Assembly (NCBI GenBank): GCA_005502875.1
Contig: SCMV01000042.1
Coordinates: forward strand, 1-34,900
From: Comamonadaceae bacterium 2PF
GTDB taxonomy: Bacteria > Pseudomonadota > Gammaproteobacteria > Burkholderiales > Burkholderiaceae_C
Direction: 5' to 3'
DNA length: 34,900 nucleotides
The notes under the pieces were generated by a model. It had not been told where the DNA came from. It saw only the letters and a list, made by a program, of their open reading frames with translations, and made no database searches. A program made the position numbers and the translations under genes. This document shows, in pieces, positions 1 through 6,352 of this stretch. Position 1 is the first letter of the stretch; each line of letters opens with the position of its first letter.

Positions 1-50
1 TACGAGATCCTGAGATGTCTCGTGGGCTCGGAGATGTGTATAAGGGACCG
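1..50. other. Illumina Nextera i7 adapter left at contig end (not genomic)
   Basis: Bases 1-8 match the end of the i7 flow-cell primer, 9-16 (CCTGAGAT) have the form of an 8-base index (I recall this as the N715 adapter index), and 17-44 match the Nextera read-2 transposon sequence. Bases 45-50 match the last six transposon bases at four of six positions. Genomic sequence therefore starts at about 51. Translated, this stretch gives the typical artefact peptide MSRGLGDVYK, which must not be taken as the N-terminus of the following gene. Confidence 0.97.
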
Positions 51-131
51 TGGCTGGCACTGTACGCCTTGGGCCCCGGGCGCGCGCTGGGCCGCCTGAC
101 TACACTTGCGGCTGCATCGTCCTTTTTCCCC

Positions 132-1190
132 ATGCGCATCGAACACATCCGCCAGCGCCTGCGCGCGCTGGGCGCCAAACCTGTCCACGAACAGCGCGTG
201 CTGCGCCTGTGGGCCCAGGCCTTGCCGCAAGACAGCGGCAAGCGCCGCCCCGAAGACTTCCTGCCCCAGCCCGTGCGCGAGGGGCTCGATGCGCTCATGG
301 CCGAAGTCATGAACCTCGCCACGCTGCGCTCGGCCCACCCGGGCTCGGACGGCTCCGAGCGCCTGCTGGTGGGCCTGCAAGACGGCCAGACGTGTGAAAG
401 CGTGCTGCTGCCGCGCGATGGCCTGTGCGTGTCCTCGCAAGTGGGTTGCGCCGTGGGCTGCGTGTTCTGCATGACCGGCAAGGACGGCCTGCTGCGCCAG
501 ATCGGCAGCGCCGAGATCGTGGCGCAGGTGGCCCTGGCGCGCACGCGCCGCGCGGTCAAGAAGGTCGTCTTCATGGGCATGGGCGAGCCCTCGCACAACC
601 TCGACAACGTGCTCGAAGCCATCGAGCTGCTGGGCACCGTGGGCAACATCGGGCACAAGAACCTGGTGTTCTCGACCGTGGGCGACCCACGCGTGTTCGA
701 TCGTCTGCTGCAAGGCCGCGTCAAGCCGGCGCTGGCGCTGTCATTGCACTCGAGCAAGCCCGAGCTGCGCCGCGAGCTGCTGCCGCGCGCCACGGCCATG
801 TCGCCTGAAGAGGTGGTGGAAGCGGGTGAGCGCTACGCGCGCGCCACCGGCTACCCCATCCAGTACCAGTGGACGCTGCTCGAAGGCATCAACGACGGCG
901 ACGACGAGCTCGAAGGCATCGAGCGCCTGCTCAAGGGCAAGTACGCGCTGATGAACTTCATCCCCTACAACGAGGTCGAGTCGCTGGACTTCAAGCGACC
1001 GAGCTGGGAGCGCGCCGCCGAGATGGCGCGCTGGCTGCACCGCCGCGGCGTGCTCACCAAGCTGCGCCACTCGGCGGGGCAGGATGTGGATGGCGGTTGC
1101 GGCCAGTTGCGGGCGCGCGAGAGCGTGCTGCCGGCGCACAAGCTGGCCAGGCCGGGCGCGCGCGGCGTGGTGCCGATCACGCCGGTTTGA
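132..1190 (+). CDS. RlmN/Cfr-family radical SAM RNA methyltransferase
   Basis: 352-residue radical SAM enzyme of the RlmN/Cfr family, which methylates C2 (RlmN) or C8 (Cfr) of adenosine in RNA using a [4Fe-4S] cluster and S-adenosylmethionine. Cluster ligands are C106, C110 and C113 in CAVGCVFC. C99, seven residues upstream, and C323 in GGCGQL sit where E. coli RlmN has C118 and the methyl-carrying C355. The SAM motif FMGMGEP is at 147-153. All catalytic residues are therefore present. The N-terminal accessory domain is short (E. coli RlmN is about 384 residues), so this may be a paralogue rather than the main RlmN; the RNA target cannot be read from the sequence. The start is the ATG at 132: the in-frame upstream part runs into the adapter at 1-50. 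A possible -10 element (TACACT) lies at 101-106. Confidence 0.9.
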   Translation: MRIEHIRQRLRALGAKPVHEQRVLRLWAQALPQDSGKRRPEDFLPQPVREGLDALMAEVMNLATLRSAHPGSDGSERLLVGLQDGQTCESVLLPRDGLCVSSQVGCAVGCVFCMTGKDGLLRQIGSAEIVAQVALARTRRAVKKVVFMGMGEPSHNLDNVLEAIELLGTVGNIGHKNLVFSTVGDPRVFDRLLQGRVKPALALSLHSSKPELRRELLPRATAMSPEEVVEAGERYARATGYPIQYQWTLLEGINDGDDELEGIERLLKGKYALMNFIPYNEVESLDFKRPSWERAAEMARWLHRRGVLTKLRHSAGQDVDGGCGQLRARESVLPAHKLARPGARGVVPITPV

Positions 1191-1211
1191 TCAGCGCGTT
1201 CCGGTCCAACC

Positions 1212-1535
1212 TTAACCTCGACCGATCGCGCCAGCGAAGGCGCGGGCAAAAGCCTCGCCGAAAGCGGGCGTGCCGCTGAGCGACAGGTTCACCGTCACCC
1301 AGTCGCCTTCGGGCATGACCTGCAGGTCGTGGCACCAGCTCGCGCCCTCGTCCAGGTCGCCCGGGCCATCGGGGAAGCGCCGCTCGGCCCAAGCCAGCAC
1401 CTGGTCCACCTCGGCCAGCACCGCAGGGTGGCGCTCGCGCGAGGTCGAGGCCATGGCGTCGAAGGTGTGAACGCCCCCGGTGTCGGAGCTGGCGTCGAAG
1501 CTGAGGAAGTCGAGCGAAGGCGGCTTGGCTGGCAT
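1212..1535 (-). CDS. Small conserved-looking protein of unknown function
   Basis: 107 residues beginning MPAKPPSLDFLSFDAS, convergent with the radical SAM gene (21 bp apart). No signal peptide, TM segment or motif that I recognise. The chain is acidic and Trp-containing, with one Cys-His pair (WCHDL) mid-protein, and probably forms a small cytoplasmic alpha/beta fold. Start chosen at the ATG at 1535; an upstream in-frame ATG at 1574 would add 13 residues but would sit closer to the divergent GGDEF gene at 1605. Neither start has a clear Shine-Dalgarno sequence. The coding call rests on an open frame with natural amino-acid composition and placement between two real genes. Function not assigned. 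Confidence 0.65.
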   Translation of the reverse strand: MPAKPPSLDFLSFDASSDTGGVHTFDAMASTSRERHPAVLAEVDQVLAWAERRFPDGPGDLDEGASWCHDLQVMPEGDWVTVNLSLSGTPAFGEAFARAFAGAIGRG

Positions 1536-1604
1536 GGGGCGAATTTGTACCACCGTGGGGCCTGCCGCCCTCAACTTGCGGCAAACCCGGGCCGATATCC
1601 ACCC

Positions 1605-3626
1605 ATGGCTTCCGATCCGACCCCCCTCTCACCCGCTGAGCAACCCACGCCGGCGGCGCCGGTCCTGCTGGACCCGGCGGTCAAGCGCAGCTGGCTGCGC
1701 GCCACCCGCGTGAGCATCGCGCTGACCGTGGTGTTCTGCCTGGCCCTGACCGGCCTGCGCTGGATGGACGCCAAACGCCAGGCCCGAGCGGTGGGCGCCA
1801 CCGTGGTCAACCTGGTGGACGCCGCCCAGGGTGTGACGTCCGTCACGCTGCCGGCCGTGGGCGCGGCGGTGGAGCCGCACGTGGCCGTGCAGGCCGTGGC
1901 CTTCTGCGCTGCCAATGCCGCCCAGGGCACCGACGCGGCCAACGCCGCAGATGGCGCTGCCGCTGCCGCCTCGGCTCCCTGCGAAACCCTCTTTGCCCGC
2001 GAGGAGGCCCAGGCCTGCTCGCCGGGCTTCAGCCTCGCGACCCTGTGCACCGCCGTGCCCTCGCTGTCGCGGCCCGAAGACACCGTGCGCGTGAGCTACT
2101 CGCTCGGCGCGATGTGGGTGACGGCGGCCGAACAGTCGCTGGCCTGCCTGCTGATGATGGTGGGCGTGCTGTGGGCCTTTGCCCGGGTTCGCACCTCGCG
2201 TGCGCCGACCGCGTCGGCAGCCCAGTCCGCTGCCCCGAGCGAAGCCGGCGGCACGGCGAAGTCCAACGAGCGCGACGCGCTCACCGGCCTGCTCAACCGC
2301 GTGGCCTTCGAGACCGCGCTCAAGCGCCACAACGAAGCCGAGAACCTCAGCGCCCTCGAAGTCGATGGCTGCCTGCTGTACTTCGACCTCGACCGCTTCA
2401 AGCTCATCAACGACACCTACGGCCACATCGCTGGCGACACCGTGCTGCGCACCGTCTCGCAACGCCTGCGCTACACGCTCGGTGGTGGCGTGCTGATCGG
2501 CCGCCTCGGTGGCGACGAGTTCGCCGCGCTCATCACCGACGTGTCCTCGCGCGGCAACATCGAAACCATCTGCCGCGTGCTGATCGAGCAGGTCTCCAAG
2601 CCCATCCCCATCGACGACGTCAAGGAGTGGGTGGGCCTGAGCATCGGCGCGCACATGCTCAAGCGCGGCACGCTCACCGTCGGCGAGATGCTGCACCGCG
2701 CCGACCTGGCCATGTACGAGGCCAAGCGCGCAGGTCGCGGCCGGCTGGTTTTCTATCACGAGTCGATGGAAGACGCCGCCCGCAGCCGCGCGCAGATCCA
2801 GGGCGAGCTCAAGCACGCCATCGACGCGCACCAGTTCTTCCTGGTCTACCAACCTCAGTTCGATCAGAAGGACCAGATCCGAGGCGTGGAAGCCATGGTG
2901 CGCTGGCGCCACCCGGTGCGCGGCCTGATCCCCACCGAAGAGTTCATGTCGGTGGCCGAGCAAAGCGGCCTCATCGTGCCACTGGGCAAACACATCATCG
3001 GCCTGGTTTGCCAAGACCTGGTGAACCTGCGCAAGGAAGGCTTGGTGCTGCCTTACGTGAGCCTGGACGTGTCGATGCGCCAGCTGGGCGACAAGGCCCT
3101 GGTCGAAGACCTGCAAGAGACGCTGCAGCGCCACGGGCTGACTGCTGCCGACCTCGAATTCGAAGTCACCGAAGGCACCACCATGGTCGGCCAGGTGAGC
3201 AAGGAGAACGCCACGCTGCGCCAGCTGCAGGACATGCGCTTTCGCATCGCCATCGACGGCTTTGGGGCCGGCCAGTCGTCGCTGGCGCGGCTCATCGACC
3301 TTCAGGTCGACAAGATCAAGATCGACCCGATGTTCGTGCGCGCCATCGGAGAGCCAGGCTTCAACCCCGCATTGCTGGAGCTGATGATCGGCCTGGCGCA
3401 GCGCCTGGAGGTCAAGATCGTGGCCCAGGGCGTCACCAAGCTCGAGCAGGTGAGCTGGCTCAAGCAGGCCGGCTGCCCCATGATGCAGGGCGACTTCTTT
3501 GCCCAGCCCATGACCCATGTGCAACTGCTGACCTGGTTGCGTGAGCAAGCGGGCGACCGGGGTTACCTGGGGGGCGTGTGGGCCCCGACTCGCTCGTTCG
3601 AAGAGAGCGACGTGATCCAGGCTTGA
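1605..3626 (+). CDS. Membrane GGDEF-EAL protein with decayed EAL domain
   Basis: 673 residues. One TM at about 35-53, an Ala-rich periplasmic region with four Cys (C101, C126, C138, C148), a second TM at about 177-195, GGDEF at about 221-385 and EAL at about 395-645. GGDEF is intact (302-306), with FDLDRF at 260-265, so diguanylate cyclase activity is plausible. The RxxD inhibitory site five residues upstream is absent. The EAL domain keeps E429 (as EAM), E520, D551, K572 and Q628. It has lost the metal-binding Asn (SLDVS, D488), the second Asp of DDFG (DGFG, G552) and both Glu of AEGVE (AQGVT, Q608 and T611). It is probably not a phosphodiesterase but may still bind c-di-GMP or a partner. 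The ATG at 1605 is used; the upstream in-frame extension overlaps the divergent gene and reads as antisense. Confidence 0.9.
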   Translation: MASDPTPLSPAEQPTPAAPVLLDPAVKRSWLRATRVSIALTVVFCLALTGLRWMDAKRQARAVGATVVNLVDAAQGVTSVTLPAVGAAVEPHVAVQAVAFCAANAAQGTDAANAADGAAAAASAPCETLFAREEAQACSPGFSLATLCTAVPSLSRPEDTVRVSYSLGAMWVTAAEQSLACLLMMVGVLWAFARVRTSRAPTASAAQSAAPSEAGGTAKSNERDALTGLLNRVAFETALKRHNEAENLSALEVDGCLLYFDLDRFKLINDTYGHIAGDTVLRTVSQRLRYTLGGGVLIGRLGGDEFAALITDVSSRGNIETICRVLIEQVSKPIPIDDVKEWVGLSIGAHMLKRGTLTVGEMLHRADLAMYEAKRAGRGRLVFYHESMEDAARSRAQIQGELKHAIDAHQFFLVYQPQFDQKDQIRGVEAMVRWRHPVRGLIPTEEFMSVAEQSGLIVPLGKHIIGLVCQDLVNLRKEGLVLPYVSLDVSMRQLGDKALVEDLQETLQRHGLTAADLEFEVTEGTTMVGQVSKENATLRQLQDMRFRIAIDGFGAGQSSLARLIDLQVDKIKIDPMFVRAIGEPGFNPALLELMIGLAQRLEVKIVAQGVTKLEQVSWLKQAGCPMMQGDFFAQPMTHVQLLTWLREQAGDRGYLGGVWAPTRSFEESDVIQA

Positions 3627-3644
3627 AGCCGGGGCGTTGCGCCT

Positions 3645-4166
3645 TCAGCGCTGACGCCTGCGGGTTACCACCAACGCCGCCAGGCCGATCGCACCCAGCA
3701 TCAGCGCGCTCGGCTCGGGCACCGCGCTCAGCACCACCGTGCCGGTGGTCGGATCGATGGTGTTGACGCCTGCGGTGAAGTAATCGAACTTGAACTCACC
3801 GGGCGCCACGCTGTAGAGGTTGATCTCGAAGCCCACGCCACCGAAGACGAGTCCGCCGTTGGTGAAGACGCTGGCGGCACCTGGCTCGACGATGTTGTCG
3901 AAGAAGTAGGTGCCGCTGGGGCTCAGGCCCGCAGAGGGGCCACCAGGCAGCAGGGTGTAAGAGCCGATGGCCTCACCCAGCGTGACGCTCATCTCGCCGG
4001 AGGTGGCCAGGAAGCGGCCATCGCCCAGGTCGGTGACCTCCAGCTGCCCGCTGGCGGCATTGGCGCCACCTTGGAAGGTGAAGAGAAAGCTGGTGTCGGC
4101 AGCCGAAGCGGCGAGCGGAGCGAACAAGGCGCTGACGCACGCGCCCAGCAACAAGATGTTGCGCAT
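3645..4166 (-). CDS. PEP-CTERM sorting domain protein
   Basis: 173 residues. An N-terminal signal peptide (about 1-22, ending ASAAD) leads a Gly/Thr/Val-rich beta-type secreted domain. The C-terminus has the PEP-CTERM arrangement: VPEP at 149-152, a hydrophobic helix (about 155-166) and the basic end TRRRQR. In this family the tag is recognised by exosortase (EpsH/XrtA type) in the inner membrane, and substrates usually reach the cell surface or exopolysaccharide matrix. No exosortase gene is in this window, so it must be encoded elsewhere if the tag works. The ATG at 4166 is preceded by AGGGA at a suitable distance. The gene is convergent with the GGDEF-EAL gene and divergent from the lipoprotein phosphatase at 4298. 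The cargo role is unknown. Confidence 0.88.
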   Translation of the reverse strand: MRNILLLGACVSALFAPLAASAADTSFLFTFQGGANAASGQLEVTDLGDGRFLATSGEMSVTLGEAIGSYTLLPGGPSAGLSPSGTYFFDNIVEPGAASVFTNGGLVFGGVGFEINLYSVAPGEFKFDYFTAGVNTIDPTTGTVVLSAVPEPSALMLGAIGLAALVVTRRRQR

Positions 4167-4192
4167 TGGGTGGTCCCTGAATGTGGATTGAA

Positions 4193-4217
4193 GTGGGGCG
4201 ATGTTACTGTCGCCCAC
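4193..4217. promoter_or_regulatory. Inverted repeat in divergent promoter region
   Basis: GTGGGGCGA (4193-4201) and TCGCCCAC (4210-4217) pair over eight bases with one bulged G around an 8-base spacer. The repeat lies in the 131-bp gap between the divergent PEP-CTERM (minus) and phosphatase (plus) genes. It could be an operator or a hairpin in the 5' untranslated region of the PEP-CTERM transcript. I see no good sigma-54 -24/-12 site here, although some PEP-CTERM genes use one. Confidence 0.4.
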
Positions 4218-4297
4218 CCCCGTTGCCTGTGACAGCTTGTGTCGTGGGTTGGGTGAAGAACCCCTTCTTGCGGAGCCTGGTTTCAGGCTGGCCATCG

Positions 4298-4954
4298 ATG
4301 AATTTGCGAACCCTTTTTGGCTCGGTTGCCCTTGCTTCATTGCTCAGCGCTTGCGCTGGTCCCCAACCTCATCCCGATGCCTGCAAACAGGCTTTGACGA
4401 CCGACGTGGTCAACGCCTGCATCGTCAGCCCTGGCGTGCTGTGGCGCGGAGGCAAGCCCGATGAGCAAGGTGCCTCGGCGCTGCTGAGCAAAGGGGTGGG
4501 CACCGTGGTCAACCTCGAGATGCTGCACAGCGACAAGGGCTCCTTCCAGCAGGCAACGGTGGCGTCGCCTCGGCAGGTCGATTACTTCGAGGTGCCCGAG
4601 TGGGAGCCCAACGTCATCATCGCCCCAGGCTGGGTGGATGACAGCGTGGCCGAGTTCATCGCCATCGTGCGCACGCAGCCCCGTCCCGTGTACGTGCACT
4701 GCCGATCCGGTCAGAACCGCACGGGCGTGATGGTGGCGGCCTACCGGATCATCGAAGAAGGCCTGTCGGTGGAGGCCGCCATCGACGAGATGGGACGCTA
4801 CAACGGCTTCTGGTTCAAGCAGGATGCCAAGTACCTGCGCGAGATGGCCGCCGGGCGGCTGGCACAAATCAAGGCGCTGGCAGACCGCAAGCAGCACATG
4901 TTGCAGCGGGCCGCGCGTTTCGACTGTGGCGACAAAGGGTGCGTGCTGCGTTGA
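4298..4954 (+). CDS. Lipoprotein dual-specificity/tyrosine phosphatase
   Basis: 218 residues. The N-terminus is a lipoprotein signal peptide with lipobox LSAC (C19), so the mature protein should be lipid-anchored and face the periplasm. The body matches the bacterial DSP-like phosphatase fold: VLWRGGKPDEQG at 48-59 corresponds to the usual YRSGQP-type opening, and the P-loop HCRSGQNRTG (134-143) gives the HCX5R signature with nucleophile C135 and R141. Substrate unknown; phosphoproteins, phosphoinositide-like compounds or polysaccharide-linked phosphate are all possible. The start at 4298 is chosen because it opens exactly at the signal peptide; the frame is open further upstream without signal character. 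It is divergent from the PEP-CTERM gene, and its stop is 10 bp from the stop of the convergent WG-repeat gene. Confidence 0.85.
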   Translation: MNLRTLFGSVALASLLSACAGPQPHPDACKQALTTDVVNACIVSPGVLWRGGKPDEQGASALLSKGVGTVVNLEMLHSDKGSFQQATVASPRQVDYFEVPEWEPNVIIAPGWVDDSVAEFIAIVRTQPRPVYVHCRSGQNRTGVMVAAYRIIEEGLSVEAAIDEMGRYNGFWFKQDAKYLREMAAGRLAQIKALADRKQHMLQRAARFDCGDKGCVLR

Positions 4955-4964
4955 AGCCGCGTCT

Positions 4965-6212
4965 TCAAGGCAGGATCTTGCCGGCTTGAAATCGCAAGCT
5001 CCGCACGGTCTCGCCTTGTCGGCCCCGCAGGGTCTCGTGGTCCACCACGTCGAGCTCGTCGTACTGGAAAGCGGTGAGTGGGCGCCCTTGTGTGTCGAGC
5101 ACGCCCCATTTGCCACCTTGCCGCGCCAGCACGATGCCCCGGCCGTTGGCGTCCACCAGTTGCTCTGAGACGTGGATGGACTCGTGCACCGGCTCGATGA
5201 GCACCTGGCCCGAGCGGATGTCCACGTAGCCGTAGCCATCGCCCTGACGGGCCACGTTGGTCGGCTCATCACCTTGGTTGGAGATGCGCTCGAGCTGGTC
5301 GTAGACCAGCGGCAGAACCTCGTGCCCTTCTTCATCGAGGTAGCCGAATTTCGGTGAGGCCTCGCCCAGCGAGACCCGAAAGCGCTGGTGCAGCGAGTGG
5401 TACTGGATGCCTTGGTAGCGGGGCTCGATCACCTCTCGCCCTTCGATTGACCAGACACCATACAGCGGTGGGCTGTCCTCGTCGGGCGGCGCGGCCCGGA
5501 CCAGGAAGAATTGCATGCCAACTTGGCTGACGTAGGCGAACTGGTGCGGGATGATTTCCTTGCCATCCTCGCGAACCGCGCCTTGCAGGCCCTTCGCGTT
5601 GGTGGTGACGGTGGCTTGGGGCACGAACTCGAGCTCGACGGGTTCTCCATCTCGCCAGCCTTGGCGAACGAGTGTCGCGACGACCAAGCCGGTGAGCAGC
5701 AGCGCGGCCAGCACCAGCGTTGGCTTGTGTGCCGGTGGGTTGGCAAGCGGCGTGTCGGCGTCCTGGACTGTGGTGAACCAGGCCGAGGCCAGCTTGACCA
5801 GCAGGGCGTTGACCAGCCAGGTGGCTGCTGCGTAGAGCAGCCCCAACACCATCCCGATGGCCAGCCAGCTGGGGATGGCCACGCTGAGCAGGGTGGACAG
5901 GCTGGGGCCCTTTTCCTGTGCGAGAAAGGGCATCACCAAGATGAACGCGACCCCGATGAAGGCCCCCCCGACGATGCCCGCAGCCAGGGTTCTGAAGAAG
6001 GACGGACCAGAGCCGAGCAGCGCCAGCACCGATTTGAACGACTGCCAGCCGACGAAGGCGCTCACGGGCAAGGCCACGCCCAGGATGAAGGGCAGGGCCT
6101 TGTGCCAAACAAAGGAGCCGCCCGCGAGCATCCCGGACAGACCGCCCAAGCACAGCAAGCCTTCGAGGACCCCCACGGTGGTGGCGAATGCAAAAGGGCG
6201 CAAGGGGCCCAC
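4965..6212 (-). CDS. Membrane protein with C-terminal WG (KWG) repeats
   Basis: About 415 residues. The N-terminal third is hydrophobic, with roughly five TM segments (about residues 9-30, 38-58, 72-95, 107-140 and 170-186). The C-terminal part carries at least four WG-type repeats with the usual pattern, including GVWSIEGREVIEPRY, FGYLDEEGHEVLPLVYDQL, YGYVDIRSGQVLIEP and KWGVLDTQGRPLTAFQYDEL. WG repeats form beta structures thought to mediate protein interaction; no enzymatic function is implied. The repeat domain follows the last TM. Start: GTG at 6212 is the outermost candidate, but AGGAAGG is almost touching it; a TTG three codons later (6203) has that sequence at a better spacing and may be the true start. 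Confidence 0.8.
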   Translation of the reverse strand: MGPLRPFAFATTVGVLEGLLCLGGLSGMLAGGSFVWHKALPFILGVALPVSAFVGWQSFKSVLALLGSGPSFFRTLAAGIVGGAFIGVAFILVMPFLAQEKGPSLSTLLSVAIPSWLAIGMVLGLLYAAATWLVNALLVKLASAWFTTVQDADTPLANPPAHKPTLVLAALLLTGLVVATLVRQGWRDGEPVELEFVPQATVTTNAKGLQGAVREDGKEIIPHQFAYVSQVGMQFFLVRAAPPDEDSPPLYGVWSIEGREVIEPRYQGIQYHSLHQRFRVSLGEASPKFGYLDEEGHEVLPLVYDQLERISNQGDEPTNVARQGDGYGYVDIRSGQVLIEPVHESIHVSEQLVDANGRGIVLARQGGKWGVLDTQGRPLTAFQYDELDVVDHETLRGRQGETVRSLRFQAGKILP

Positions 6213-6267
6213 CTTCCTGATGGTTTTTGTGGCCGTGACTGTAGCGTTGCAGCCCCGTGTATTCGGC

Positions 6268-6293
6268 CAATGAGGGGCTCAGGCCCCTCATTG
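6268..6293. promoter_or_regulatory. Perfect 11-bp inverted repeat in divergent intergenic region
   Basis: CAATGAGGGGC (6268-6278), spacer TCAG, then GCCCCTCATTG (6283-6293): an uninterrupted 11-bp arm pair. It sits in the 140-bp gap between the start of the WG-repeat gene (minus, 6212) and the start of the TPM gene (plus, 6353). There is no T tract on either side, so an intrinsic terminator is unlikely. A dyad operator or a leader hairpin is the simpler reading. Confidence 0.6.
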
Positions 6294-6352
6294 CGGGGAG
6301 CTTGCTTCGCAACGTGGTTTCTGGGCACGCAAGGCGGGCAGACTCACGTCCC

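Noticed and set aside
1629-3548. 639-codon minus-strand open frame
   Set aside because: Antisense of the GGDEF-EAL gene, whose frame has canonical motifs.
4951-4968. Bidirectional terminator at TTGAAG/CTTCAA
   Set aside because: Only a 6-bp AT-containing stem produced largely by the two convergent stop codons, without T tracts.
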